Shown here piece by piece: positions 1 to 11,254 of a stretch of DNA of 64,000 nucleotides. Every line of letters starts with the position of its first letter. Within the stretch, counting starts at the first letter, position 1. The notes under the pieces were generated by a model. That model did no database searches and had not been told where the DNA came from. It saw only the letters and a list, made by a program, of their open reading frames with translations. Both the position numbers and the translations under genes were made by a program. The DNA lies in NCBI GenBank assembly GCA_963971405.1, contig OZ020488.1:2170001-2234000 (forward strand). Reading direction: 5' to 3'. Source of the DNA: Psococerastis gibbosa (Eukaryota; Arthropoda; Insecta; Psocodea; Psocidae).

Positions 1-304
1 TAACACCTAAACACCTTGAGAAATTTAAAAATTTCTTGTTGCACAGCATCAAAACATTCCATGTCCATACTTTTCTCATTTTGCGTGGACTAGCCTATAC
101 CAATACTTTAAAACAGAGGGACAAATAAAAAAAAAAACGATGGAGTTGTTGTATACATAAAAACATTCATGGCAAGTTTATCAGATACACCACCAAATAC
201 AACAATGCACAAGTTTACTTCTAGAACTAAAAAAAGAAAATTTAAATTTAACCGTGCTAGGCATCTACAGGTCTCCATATACCACGCATACCCGTATACC
301 ACGC
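1..304. other. AT-rich stretch, no gene seen
   Basis: No reading frame of recognisable family was found here. The end of this stretch leads directly into a LINE fragment, so it may be decayed retroelement sequence. Confidence 0.4.
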
Positions 305-540
305 ACTAGTGCAATCTATATTATCACACGGTATAACCGCCTGGGAAGGAGCAAACCAAGACGTTATAGAGAAATTAAACGTAATACACAGGAAAACGTT
401 AAAAATCATTCATCGGAAACCAAATAGATACCCCACCGAAGACCTATTAAAACTAGCAAACACAAAACACAAACACACATACGTCACTCACAAATTCACG
501 GTGACGAATGTCATTGTGGGATTATTAAAATTATTGTAGA
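305..540 (+). pseudogene. LINE reverse transcriptase C-terminal fragment
   Basis: The short frame reads SILSHGITAWEGA followed by LNVIHRKTLKIIHRKPNRYP. This is the segment just after the reverse transcriptase domain in Jockey/CR1-like non-LTR retrotransposons (the 'YGLLFYGGA' region of the LINE at 50.5 kb is the equivalent). Only about 75 codons survive. No RT catalytic box, endonuclease or poly(A) tail was seen nearby. It is a dead fragment, and the assignment rests on pattern recognition only. Confidence 0.55.
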
Positions 541-609
541 AAAATATATATCCACCCTAAAACGGTCCTAGCCCATAGGCAAATGTTGAATTTTTAAAAC
601 TGTATTTCT

Positions 610-1040
610 GTATTGGGATATTATTAAATTGATTGATCGATATCTTACAGCTACGAGTATATCTTTAGCGAAAAAAACGCGAATGTTATTTAAGGTAGTG
701 GAGCTATCATACGCTGACTTTTACGAACTAAAGAGTTTCAAAAATAGTTTCCCGGCGGTACTTTACGGATTTAAAAATGGTCCAATTAAAAAAATGACAA
801 ATATATTTACTACAAAACGTCGTACGGGGATGCTGAATTTTCAATGATAGAAATGAAAGTACCCAGAACTACTGCAAATCTTTTTGAAAGAGCTTACACT
901 GAAAAACTGCGTGTGAACGAAAAAAAGAAGCCCTCTTGAAATTGGTAAAAAAAAACATCATTCCTCATTGCCACAAGCCATTTTATGAAAATGTATAAAA
1001 GTAGGCCTATCTTCCGAACGCTGTTACCTTTCATGGTGAT
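610..1040 (+). pseudogene. DUF7869-like protein remnant
   Basis: A 72-codon frame contains LFKVVELSYADFYELKSFKN. After stops and a shift, a second piece around 890-1000 reads like KLRVNEKKK followed by LLKLVKKNIIPHCHKPFYE. Both pieces resemble the C-terminal part of DUF7869 proteins, which are multicopy and often element-associated in insect genomes. The function of that family is unknown. The copy is broken by stops. A related N-terminal piece lies at 12.98-13.2 kb. The call is tentative. Confidence 0.35.
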
Positions 1041-1812
1041 CTTGCTGAGTTGGAAAAACTCTTGATTGTGTATAGTTAGAAATTATACCTTACTGCTTTC
1101 TTAGATTGTTGTCATTAATTTTTGTGACTAACCTACTAGTCTTTTGTTCACTTTCTTATCCCAAAGATTTGGTTCAAGCTTTAGTTTTCTTAGGGTTACC
1201 TAGTTACCTACTTGGTAGGCATAAGATTTTTTACTCTAAGACTTCTTAATGTTCTTGGGGATTTTGTAACGTTTTATTAAATTTTCATTCTTAAAAATTA
1301 TTAGTTGTTTTCTAAGTAATAACGATGTATTTTGGGATAACTACCCACTTAAAATAAAATTTATAGGCAAATAAAAAATAGTGTTGCAATTCAAAGTGGC
1401 TTCAGTCAATCCAAAATATTCACTAAGGAGAAAATGTAACATGAGTCTAGTCTTTCAAAAGTGTAAAGAAGCAGCTATTTTTTGATGCTAACTAATATGA
1501 AATGTGCCCAATAGCTTCCCGTTAATCTGCTGTTAAAGTTACGAAAAAGTTAGAAATCGCTTGATGAAAATTTTACTTTTTGGAGTTAGGTACAATGGTA
1601 TTTCCGGGAAGTGACGATATATTGGTCCCCCTTGATGTGAAACTCCAAAGAACTGTAAAGTAGTTTAGCGCGTCTTTTTACTCTATTATGTTTGCGAACC
1701 TATAGGAATGGTAGCCAACACATGAAATACTTAGTATTGTTTAGAATTATAAGAATTAATGCTACGCCAAGTTTGACTGTTTTGCAATGACTAAATATAA
1801 TTCTCATTTTTT
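1041..1812. other. no gene seen; AT-rich spacer
   Basis: Nothing recognisable. It precedes a Copia gag fragment and could include decayed LTR sequence, but no matching second LTR copy was found downstream of that fragment. Confidence 0.4.
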
Positions 1813-1817
1813 CTCAT

Positions 1818-2302
1818 TTGAGTCTATTATGGGTTATAGGCTCTTCACAGGTTAGTGATAAAGGCTTCATTTTGGAGCGGTTAACAGGAAGTGAAAACTT
1901 CCGCGAGTGGCAATTTGTGTTGTCTATGTTACTGCGGCACGACGAGCTGTATGATTATGTGTTCGGAGACCCGTCTAAATTCACTGATAAAACTAAGGAC
2001 GCAAAAGCACTGGCGAAGATAGCACTAACGGTGCACCCGTCTGCTTATCCACACATTACTGCCTCTACAACGGCGTATACGTGTGCTACGTACGTTGTTC
2101 TCGTCCAAGCTACATGATGAAACTAGCAGAAAACCCGCTGACAACGAAACGTAGTAAGCATATAGACATAAGATACCATTATGTGCGAGAAAAGGTTATT
2201 TCTGAAAAATATATACTGGATTACGTTTCAACAGATAAAATGTTGGCAGATGTTCTCACAAAGCCTTTACCATATGATAAATTTACTTTCTATAACGAAT
2301 GA
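1818..2302 (+). pseudogene. Copia gag start fused to RNase H end (internal deletion)
   Basis: The first frame (1818-2117) carries the N-terminus of a Copia-type Gag: ILERLTGSENFREWQF, then a helical segment ending near TVHPSAYPHI. An overlapping frame (2081-2302) reads KLAENPLTTKRSKHIDIRYH and DKMLADVLTKPL. Those are the last residues of Copia RNase H and the end of Pol. Protease, integrase and reverse transcriptase are all missing between them, so a deletion of about 3-4 kb joined the two ends out of frame. No clear LTR pair flanks it. Cis-acting non-autonomous derivative and simple fossil are both possible; fossil is likelier. Confidence 0.7.
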
Positions 2303-4880
2303 AATTGGATTGAGTTAATTAATTTATTTATTTTTACTTTATACTTGGGTATGAAGAGGAACGTAATCGACTTCTCTCGGAAAACGTGAAAAAAAATAGC
2401 TTTCATTCATTATAACCGAATTGGCTGAATACCTAATTATCACCGAATATTAGCGGCATCTCTAATCTGGAACAATTTAAAGAAATAAGCCAATTCTATG
2501 AGAAATAAGACCGAAAAATTCGTCGAGACAGAATAATGTATTGTCAATGAAAATACAGCACGAGTACGAGAAATGTGCACTAGGAGCAGTTACAAAAAAT
2601 GAAAATGCAGTGCGGAATTTACATAATCTACGTGAGCGCCAAGTTCCTGCACATTATAAATTTATAATACAACCCAAGCCCCTTAACCAGTAACAATAAA
2701 AAAATATTAATACCCAGTGTGACAGTATGCTAGTATGCATAACAATTAATTTACAATATGATAATAAATAAATAAAATAAGTTGTTTTATTTGTGCGACA
2801 AATTACTTTGTGTGTTTGCTTTTGCTGTAATAAAAACCACCCTCATATTATACATTACGTCACCTTGTGCAATTCAAGTAAACCCATTCCTGGAATAATG
2901 GGTTTTACCACCTTCAACAATAACGAAACACTGAGTTTAGTCCAATAATGTAAACATAAAATTATGAAATCGAAAAAAACGAGTGTTTCGTTACTTTAAT
3001 TCCTGGTCACACAGTCTTACAGAAGCATATGGGCCTGTTGCCGATACTTCTGATCACTTTACTTAAAGGATAATCGTTTCTGATAGGTAGCGGGGGATAT
3101 CTGGCAGGCATTGGTATAAACATAGCCACTCCTGTGGGCCTACTTTGCCGTTTAATATTAACTCTGTCTTGGGGTAAAAAATGTAAGCAAAACCATTTTG
3201 AATTGCCCTTTCCATTCTAAAATTATCTTATTTTAAACCCATGAATAGGTTAATATTAAATGGCATAGTTGGTCCGCTGCTGCATTTAATGAATGTATCC
3301 CATAACTTCAGCAGCCCAGTCATGGCGATTTGGGATTATTATAAAACCGGGGTATATTTAATTGTTTTAAACGCTACCACCTTACCGTTTAAAAATTTTT
3401 TTTTGTCAGTTTTTGAAACATTTAGATTTTGATCAATACATAGGGACTTACAAACAAAAAAAGATATTGAAATTCATTCTCCTTTCAACAAGTACTTGTC
3501 AAGTAAAATTCGGTAATTTAACTCGTAACTATCAAGCATACAAACGCGTGGCCGGTTGGGCTGCCAGGCAACCTCCTCCATCTTGTACGGTTATAATGTA
3601 CAACCATCAGACGTGTTACGAACCGGTGACCGGTGCTTTACACGTCATAATATAACTGAATAAACAATAATAATGACTATTTTGGCCAAAAGCGGCATAA
3701 AAATATTGTAGTCTAATAATAATAATAATATAAATTATTAAACAATCTTATCATTATGCATAATAATAGGCATGATAAAAGAACATTGTCATAAAATAAA
3801 TAAATAAATTTATTTGCAAACAGATCTAAAAGTCCAATAAAATGCAAATCGTATACAGAAAATTGAATTAAATTCCTTTATGGTAAAATTTTGTTTTAGA
3901 TACGTAAATTACACAGTATACAGTAGCCATCAAGACATGAAAGGAGTTTGTCAAAAGTCTCCGTTATTCACGGGGCATTCACCAGGCGGAAATGTTATTT
4001 ACGAGTAATGGGTTCAGGCTCAATATATTATCTTTTAGTTCAACAAGATTACGCGGGTATTCACTAATCTGTGGTAAAAGGGAAAATAGAATTAATAATA
4101 AAATACAATGGAAATTTTCATGGTTATCACACAAGTAAGAGTAAGTACGCAAAAATTATGAGGGCCTCGCTCACCCAGCTTTGAAATGTTTTCGTGGGGA
4201 ATATTGGAGGAACCGCTGCATGGGGATGCAGTCATATTTCAAAACAATTGTTCGGTAAAGAATTTTGACGCCATTTTACGGAGGAGGACGGCACCACCCT
4301 GTTCCAATGCATAGCGGTGCCTCCAATATATACATATCATTAAAACATGTCTATACGTGGTGAGTGCGGCCCTTAGTCACAAACCAGGAGGGGAACTGTA
4401 AGTTTGAAAGCCTCCAATTACGATAACTTAGCTCGATTGTCGTATACATGCACCGAAAGTAGGTCATAAGAACACAACGTCCTACACTACCAATTACGAC
4501 ATCTTACATCCCCTGAACCCCAACTCCATCCATAAATCGAACCCGCTGTAGTGCTGAGCGGTTGTCCATAACATGACCATATTGGTAAAGGTTAAAGGCA
4601 ACGGTATAATATTATTGAACAAAGGGTCAGTTGGATAGTTGAGTACATTGCCTACGGTGTTAGAATTTATTAGAGGCAGGAGCCTCACAGTCATCGGACA
4701 ATTGTCCATTGTCCCATTGTCAGGGGAAGAGGGCGACGTTTTGGGAGTGGCTCCGCTCTAATTGTTCGATGACGGTGAAGCCACTACCTTTAATGACTAT
4801 TTACACAGCAGGCAATGTAAGTCCAACTAACCCTTTGTTAAATAATGGTCTTATAAACTATGTTCGGTGCAAAGTAAGAT
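2303..4880. other. intergenic, no gene recognised
   Basis: AT-rich sequence with short ORFs only. No conserved domain, RNA gene or clear transposon terminus was recognised. A short (TAA)n run lies near 3715-3735 and an (AAAT)n run near 3797-3812. Confidence 0.4.
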
Positions 4881-4883
4881 GAC

Positions 4884-7814
4884 CTAGTAATGCATAAGTT
4901 TACATCGTACTACATGACTAGTCCACAGCACAGAATTCTGGAACCACTTAAAACAGGTCAAACACTTTAATGGCCTTCCTCGATTTTTTAGCCCAGCAAG
5001 TGGAACAAATAAATTTCGATATCCTTTAAAACAATTAAAACAGATATCGTCACCAATGGCATCTCTTATGCCTTGGACGATTGTGTCATTCAAAGAAGTA
5101 TACTCAACGAACCAATGCGTAGTGACATCGTTCATACACAATATGCACGTAAATGGACGCAGTCGTTTGTCCAGTGGCGTAGAGACTTTAGCACGGCGTT
5201 GATACTTTCTTTGTGGTGGCTTCCCCGAAATATTGTGAGCCGCTGATGACTTCTTCATGCAAGATGCATTCTTTTCTTTAGCATTGCCCTGCGAATGTCC
5301 TGGAGGAGGTGATGACCTCGAGACATCGCGAGCTGCCGATGGGCATTGGTAAGATATATCTCCTCTTTCAGCACTGTCTTGCGATAAGTCTGATGATAAC
5401 TCCTCCAAAATTTTCTGAATCACGGATGACTGGATTCTGCAATATGTATTATTTCCTTCAGCATTGTCTCGCGATTGTCCTTGAGGGGATGATGATCTCA
5501 TTGAGACATCGGCCACTGACGGGATATGGTCAGGTATATTTCCTATTTTAACACTGTCATGGGATGATAACTTCTCCGAAATATTGTGAACCACTAATGA
5601 CTTGTTTTTGCATGAAGTATTCTCTTCTTCAAAATTGTCTTGCGATTGCCCCGGAGGCGATGATGCCGATGATACGTTCTGGCAAGATGTATTTCCTCTT
5701 TCAGCAATGTCTTGCGATAATTCGGACAATAACCTCTCCAAAATTTTCTGAATGGCTGATGATCGGTTTTTGTCATTTTCTTCAGCATTGTCTTGCAATT
5801 GTCCTGGAGGGGATGTTGACCTGCTCGTGACATGGGTAACTGATAGGTTCTGGTATGATGTATTTCCTGTTATAGCACTGTCTTGGGATACTTCTGATGA
5901 TGACTTATCGAAAATATCGTGAATCATTGATGATTTGTTTTCGTAAGGTGTATTTATTTCTTCATGATTATCTTGCGATTGTTCTAGAGGGAACGATGAT
6001 CTCCTAGAGCCATTGCGAACCACCAATGATGTATTTTGGATAAATGTATTTTCAGTTTTACCACAGGCTTGGGACAGTTTTGATGACGACTCTTTTGAAA
6101 TATTGTGAATCGCAGATGATGCATTCTTCATTATAGTACTACTTTGAGACAGTTCTGGTGGCGATGATGGGTTTTCAAAAGATGTATTTCTTCTTTTAGC
6201 ATCGTCTTGAGACATTTCTGACTTCGCCAAATTATGTTGAATCGCCGATATACCTCTTTCAGCACATTCTCCAGATATTTCTGAAGTTGACTTCTTCGAA
6301 ATATCGTGAGCCGCCAACGATAGATTTTGATAAGATGAATTACCCCCATTAGCTATACCTTGAGGCAGACCTGCAGTTGACGGCAATGACCTCCTCAAGA
6401 TGTTTTGAATCGCGGAAAATAAAGCTTGTCGAGATCTATTTCCTGAATTACCACTTTCCTGAGACTGCACCGGATGTGATGATGCTCTTCTGTTGATGCT
6501 CTGCAGTGGCGATGATGAGTTTAGGTGAAGTAAACTTTTAGTATTCTCTGACGGGGATGATGACATGGACATATTGCGAAGAACTTGGCGGAGAGCTAGT
6601 TTTGGTCTCTGGCCATGAGAAGCCGGCATCACACCATGATTTCCTTCAGTATCCTTCCTTAATGACAACAGTCCTTTATCTTTTACAGTCAAACGGTGCG
6701 GCATCATTACCAGTCCCTGTCCGGATGATAACGGTCCTTCACCGTTAAAAGAACCCGTCACATGGGGATGCATCATATTTTGCATATACTGTCCGGATGA
6801 TAACGGTCCTTTACCATTAGCAGCCCCAGTCACATGGTGGGACATCATATTCTGCACAACCTGTCGGGATCTGTGGTGAGGAACCACTTGCTGGGTTGAT
6901 AACGAAACTACACCATTTATTTTAGGCTCAATCCTATGATGCGGAATCATATGCATAGCCTGTTCGGATGAAAACGGTCCTTGACCGTAATCAGATCCAT
7001 TCATAAAGTGAGGCATCATTTGCCCGGATGATAACAGATCTTCACCGTTCATATGCTCTGTCACATGAGGCATCATTTCCCAAGCTGTCCCGGAAGACAA
7101 TGGTCCTTCATAGTTTGGAGGCCCAGTGTAATGGTTAGGCACCATTTCCCAAGCCTGTCTATATGGCAATGGTCTTTCACTGTTACTAGCCCCAGTCATA
7201 AGATGATTAATACTTTGTACAACCTGTCCGGATGCTGGAAGTCCTTCACCGTTTATAAGCCCAGTCTTATGGTGGAGCATCATTTGTAGAGCCTGCTTTG
7301 CTGAAAACGATCCGTCATAGCTTGTAGGAGGTCCAGTCATACAAGTGTTTGACATGGCTTGTACAGCCCATACGGATGGTAACGGCGCTACTTCGTTAAC
7401 AGGCCCAGCCATATAATCAGGCATCATTTGCATTTGGTTATGTGATAACGACCCTTCGTCGTTTATAGGACCATTTATATGGTGAGGCACCATTTCCACC
7501 ATTTGTCCGGAGGATAACAGCTCTTCACAGTCCACAGGTCCAATCATATGGTGAGGCACCATTTCCACCATATGTCCGGATGATAACAGCTCTTCACAGT
7601 CCACAGGTCCAATCATATGGCTAGGCACCATTTGTGCAGTCTGTTCGAATGTTAAAGAATCTCCATCAATTTTAGTCTCAGGCATCAATTGCTGCTCGTG
7701 CCCTAATACCATCACTTCGTCCGTAGGTTCTGCCGCATAACAATCACCGTTATCTTGAAAGGTGCCATAACGTTCTAAAACAAGGCAAGAATTATGTTCA
7801 CTTTGCCTATTCAA
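4884..7814 (-). CDS. repeat-rich protein with C-terminal zinc-binding module, unknown family
   Basis: This is a 976-codon uninterrupted frame in a window where almost every other long frame is transposon-derived. I do not recognise the family. Residues about 50-370 are roughly 14 degenerate repeats of about 25 residues built on HHMTGP-N-EGPLSSGQ. Residues about 430-865 are longer Ser/Asn/Gln-rich repeats (about 65 residues) around SSAIQNIL, SQD-AERGNTSYQN and SPPGQSQDNAEE. A basic stretch (RKYQRRAK) precedes a C-terminal module with CILC, CFNC and CLTC pairs and a final C-x2-C-x12-H-x3-C, consistent with two zinc sites. The frame stays open upstream without a convincing ATG (the first M shown would be TTG), and a plausible splice acceptor (TTGAATAG) lies at its start, so this is probably a terminal exon. 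A role in nucleic acid or protein binding is inference. Confidence 0.6.
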   Translation of the reverse strand: MNRQSEHNSCLVLERYGTFQDNGDCYAAEPTDEVMVLGHEQQLMPETKIDGDSLTFEQTAQMVPSHMIGPVDCEELLSSGHMVEMVPHHMIGPVDCEELLSSGQMVEMVPHHINGPINDEGSLSHNQMQMMPDYMAGPVNEVAPLPSVWAVQAMSNTCMTGPPTSYDGSFSAKQALQMMLHHKTGLINGEGLPASGQVVQSINHLMTGASNSERPLPYRQAWEMVPNHYTGPPNYEGPLSSGTAWEMMPHVTEHMNGEDLLSSGQMMPHFMNGSDYGQGPFSSEQAMHMIPHHRIEPKINGVVSLSTQQVVPHHRSRQVVQNMMSHHVTGAANGKGPLSSGQYMQNMMHPHVTGSFNGEGPLSSGQGLVMMPHRLTVKDKGLLSLRKDTEGNHGVMPASHGQRPKLALRQVLRNMSMSSSPSENTKSLLHLNSSSPLQSINRRASSHPVQSQESGNSGNRSRQALFSAIQNILRRSLPSTAGLPQGIANGGNSSYQNLSLAAHDISKKSTSEISGECAERGISAIQHNLAKSEMSQDDAKRRNTSFENPSSPPELSQSSTIMKNASSAIHNISKESSSKLSQACGKTENTFIQNTSLVVRNGSRRSSFPLEQSQDNHEEINTPYENKSSMIHDIFDKSSSEVSQDSAITGNTSYQNLSVTHVTSRSTSPPGQLQDNAEENDKNRSSAIQKILERLLSELSQDIAERGNTSCQNVSSASSPPGQSQDNFEEENTSCKNKSLVVHNISEKLSSHDSVKIGNIPDHIPSVADVSMRSSSPQGQSRDNAEGNNTYCRIQSSVIQKILEELSSDLSQDSAERGDISYQCPSAARDVSRSSPPPGHSQGNAKEKNASCMKKSSAAHNISGKPPQRKYQRRAKVSTPLDKRLRPFTCILCMNDVTTHWFVEYTSLNDTIVQGIRDAIGDDICFNCFKGYRNLFVPLAGLKNRGRPLKCLTCFKWFQNSVLWTSHVVRCKLMHY

Positions 7815-8620
7815 TGAAAATAATATTCCAATGGAGATCTTTCGTACAAAAAATATTCGACTGCTGCAGAAAGATGAAACAAATAGGGCTATATATGCTT
7901 AGCAGACATGTTGGATTTTCATTTTCATTTTCTCTATTAACACCAAGTATTTCACATTCAGGCGGAACAATGCCAAAATACAGGTAGCTGCTGAAAACCA
8001 GGGTGAAGGGAATCGGATGAGTAGTTAAGTGAATCATATGCGCAAATCTTAAACATTTTTTAGCATTAGCGGTGTTACGTTATTTTTAATTTTTTAAATA
8101 ATGTTTTTTTATGTATGTATGTATGCAGCAGGCCGCATACATATACGATAATAGGCTAATGAAGAGAATTTCGGTAGGTTTAAAAACACTCATTATCTTG
8201 TCTCGGAACTAACGGTTTGTACGGTAGGAAATCGCGCCAATAATGCTGCGCAAGCGCTTAAGTAACTATTGTCATTCGAAAATGGCGATATTTTGAGTCA
8301 GTATAAACAAACATTTTTTCAGGTAAGGTTTAAAAATTTTAATAGCTACTTTTGACGGCTAGTAACTTTTTTACTTTTTCATGTTTTTGCTTTATACCAG
8401 TTTCATTTAGTTTGGATATTTTTCGATGGCTATTGAAATAGTCTAGAAAGTTTTTTTCTAGCAGGAAAACACTAATGGTAGACCGGTCCATCTGTCCTCT
8501 ATGAAAAGGATAGTTGGACCATTGACATGGACAGATTGTTCAAGGGTATTTACAACAATGTAATATGGCATCTAGTCGAGTACTTGCTGACGTTCAGTAT
8601 TTTTTCTGGTTTTAGACGTG
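7815..8620. other. spacer and 5' region of a decayed pogo-like element
   Basis: No gene recognised. A GGTCCATCTGTCCT motif near 8486-8500 recurs at about 10575 beyond the mariner insertion, suggesting both belong to the same older element. Confidence 0.4.
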
Positions 8621-8625
8621 AGAAC

Positions 8626-8868
8626 ATGCCAAACGTGTACGTACCTAAAGCACAAAGTGACAAAAGAAGAGGCTCCTGGAGCGAAGAAAATTTAAAATAG
8701 GCCATTTCTGCAGTAGAAGCTGGCAGAATTATAGTAAATAAAGCTGCTGTCGTTTTCAAAATTCCAGCAACTACTCTGAAACGGCGGTTGAAAAGTGGAA
8801 AGCGTAGGAAGGGATCCCCCGGCCCATCTTGTGAGTTGGGGGAAGAGGCCGAACTCAAGATTGTAAAC
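8626..8868 (+). pseudogene. pogo/Tigger-like transposase, N-terminal HTH fragment
   Basis: From an ATG the frame reads MPNVYVPKAQSDKRRGSWSE, one in-frame stop, then AVEAGRIIVNKAAVVFKIPA and TTLKRRLKSG. This is the psq-type helix-turn-helix that opens CENP-B/pogo transposases. The reading frame is cut at a TA dinucleotide by the mariner element. The same element's C-terminal piece resumes at 10246. The catalytic DDE region is absent, so the element had already lost its centre or has decayed. Confidence 0.65.
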
Positions 8869-8870
8869 TA

Positions 8871-10202
8871 CGAGGTGTGTTCAAAAAGTAAGGTGACTTT
8901 TCAAATTCTGCGGGCAACGTACTTTCGATTATCGATTTTTTTGTTTTGTTATGTTGGTACACTCTTTCCGAACGTCTGTACCAAGTTTCAAGTGTATAGC
9001 ATTTTTTGTTTGGTTGTGAGAGGCACAAAGGTTATACGGGTTTTGCGTGCTCGGCGATTTCTTGCTATCGAAAAATATGGATCAAAGGATTTGCATCAAA
9101 TTTTGTGTAAAAAATAAAATAAATAAAAAATAAAGTGCTCTGAAACACTTGAAATGTTGACAGTGGCATACGGTGAAACTGTTCTGAGTAAAAAAAATGT
9201 TTACAAGTGGTACAAACTCTTCCAAGATGGCCGGGAAGATGCTAATGACGAGCCTCGCTCTGGACGCCCAAGCACGTCAACAACTGATGAAAACGTTCAA
9301 GCAGTGAAGAAAATTGATTTAGAAAATCATCGAATCACTATCAGAGACATCTGAGGATGCTGGTATATCGCTTGGCTCGTGCCATGAAATTTTTTCTAAC
9401 GTTTTGGGCATGAGACGTGTGTCAGCGAAGTTTGTTCCGAAATTGCTAAATTTTGACCAAATGAACCGTCGCTTGAGCATCGCTCAAGAACTGATGAATG
9501 ACGTCAACGACGACCCAGATTTACTCAAAAGGGTCATAACTGGTGACGAATCATGGGTATATGGTTATGATATCGAAACCATAGTCCAATCGTCCCAATG
9601 GAAGAGCCCAGATGAGCCAAGACCGAAAAAAGCACGCCAAGTTCGATCAAATGTCAAAGTTTTGCTCACTGTTTTCTTCGATTACCATGGCGTGGTGCAT
9701 CAGGAGTTCTTACCATATGGTCGTACGGTCAATAAACAGTATTATATCTTGAAGTTATGCACTATTTGCGAGAAGCAATACGAAGAAAACGTCCAGAATT
9801 GTGGAAAAACAATTCATGGCTTTTGCATCACGATAATGCCCCTGGTCACTCATCTTTGCTTGTGAGAGATTTTTTGGCCAAAAACAACACCACAATCATG
9901 CCTCAGCCACCATATTCACCGGATTTGGCCCCATGTGACTTTTTCTTGTTCCCAAAACTAAACAGACATATGAAAGGACGGAGATTTGCAACGATTGAAG
10001 AGATAAAGACTGCATCGCTGGAAGAGCTCAAGGCTATACCGAAAAGTGCTTATGAGAAGTGCTTTGAGGATTGGAAAAACCGTTGGCATAAGTGTAATGT
10101 ATCTGAGGGGGATTACATTGAGGGGACAACATAAATATTGATAAATAAATAAATATTTTTTCTTAAAAATACAAAGTCACCTTATTTTTTTGAACATACT
10201 CG
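8871..10202 (+). mobile_element. mariner-family transposon, full length with TIRs
   Basis: The element is 1332 bp, the usual mariner size. Its ends are near-matching inverted repeats of about 28 bp: left CGAGGTGTGTTCAAAAAGTA, right (reverse complement) CGAGTATGTTCAAAAAAATA, both followed by AGGTGACT. It is bounded on both sides by the TA target duplication (8869-8870 and 10203-10204). It inserted into the pogo-like remnant. Differences between the TIRs and a broken transposase show that this copy is not recent. Confidence 0.9.
9077..10134 (+). pseudogene. mariner transposase, frameshifted
   Basis: The coding region starts at an ATG at 9077 and has several breaks. Recognisable blocks are TLEMLTVAYGE and SGRPSTSTTDENVQA (DNA-binding part), then RRVSAKFVPKLLNFDQMNRR, GDESWVYGYD (first Asp), HHDNAPGHSS (second Asp) and YSPDLAPCDFFLFPK (third Asp). 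That is the DD34D mariner catalytic triad. Stops fall after CVKNKINKK and at about 9352, and frame changes occur near 9354-9404 and 9740-9760. The C-terminus (EDWKNRWHKC) is complete. All three catalytic aspartates survive, but no continuous product can be made. Confidence 0.88.
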
Positions 10203-10245
10203 TATATCAAAAAATTGCAGCATTGACATTGGATCTTTTTTTATT

Positions 10246-10500
10246 GTGAAAGTGAAAGGGAAGAAGAACGACGCATTCCGACTGTTCGTTGTAAAAGTTA
10301 ATAAGAAATTGGCGGCAGATTTATTGGAAGTAACCTTCTTTAAGAGGGCGCAAAAGGTGATGAAATTCATTTTAACAGAAGAAGAAGGCATAGACATGCA
10401 GGAAATCATGCAAGTGCTTCCAGAGCCAATTCAAGGAAGCTCAGCGAGGTTTAGAAACATGGTTGGTTTTTCGGCAGACTTGTCCAGCTTATCAAATATT
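10246..10500 (+). pseudogene. pogo/Tigger-like transposase, C-terminal fragment
   Basis: The frame reads FRLFVVKVNKKLAADLLEVT, then FKRAQKVMKFILTEEEGIDM and QVLPEPIQGSSARFRNMVGF. This matches the small beta-rich tail domain that follows the DDE region in some pogo-type elements (the pogo element at 44.0-44.35 kb has its own version). It is the right half of the element whose HTH lies at 8626-8868. Subterminal motifs continue to about 10830. Confidence 0.5.
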
Positions 10501-11250
10501 TTGGGCTGGCTGACTTCATTTCATTTCAATTCATTTTCACTTGATAAATACATATAATCAATGCTTAAATGTCTGGTCCATCTGTCCTATGTATACATTT
10601 CCAGTTGGTCCGTCTCTCCTATAGGTATGAGGAGAGATGGACTTTCTCATACTTTCGAAAAAATTATGATATCACTGTTGTTAATGTTTGAATCTCTTAT
10701 TTGGGTAGAAAATTACTAACAAGACTTCCCATGGTTCAAGGCAGACTGCATTAGAATTACTAAAAAGAAGGGGAAGTGGTTAGAAAAGGCAATCTAAAGA
10801 ACATCGGCCATCTCTCCTCGGTTTACCCTATACTACATATTTATAACGTAAAATTTTACTATGTAATTTTTTCACAATGAGTGACAGCAAGTTTTACAAA
10901 GTTAATAATTATTTAATAATATATAACAATTTATTAATTTTGGAAAAAATCCATACAGGGCGATCCAGAGGTTCCGTATTGACATACTTTAAACGTGTCT
11001 CAGCTAGTAGCTCTATCGGATTAGAGTGGCATGCCACATTTAAAATCCCCCGGTGTCCACTTAAAATGAACATTTATTTAAAGTTATGTCGTCTAAACCA
11101 TCCGATATGTAATTCTCATATGACCCACGCCCCCCCCCCCCGTCCTTAAAAACTCAAGCAGGTATTAATAACATATTCTTTTTAATAATTACGTAGCATA
11201 ATTACATATTAATTATTTTATTTATTTTATTTGTCAGCGTGGATAATTCA
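10501..11250. other. 3' part of pogo-like remnant and spacer
   Basis: Repeated GGTCC(A/G)TCTSTCC motifs lie at about 10572-10620 and near 10805. A poly-C run lies at 11129-11141. No coding sequence was recognised. Confidence 0.35.
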
Positions 11251-11254
11251 TCTG

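Noticed and set aside
1818..2302. A complete Copia element with LTRs
   Set aside because: Most of Pol is missing and no matching LTR pair was found on the two sides.
5309..5830. Plus-strand ORFs inside the 976-codon minus-strand gene
   Set aside because: They mirror the repeats of the minus-strand frame and have no domain of their own.
7807..8037. Minus-strand 76-codon ORF as the N-terminus of the repeat-rich protein
   Set aside because: It overlaps in a different frame and has no visible relation; an upstream exon by splicing is more likely.
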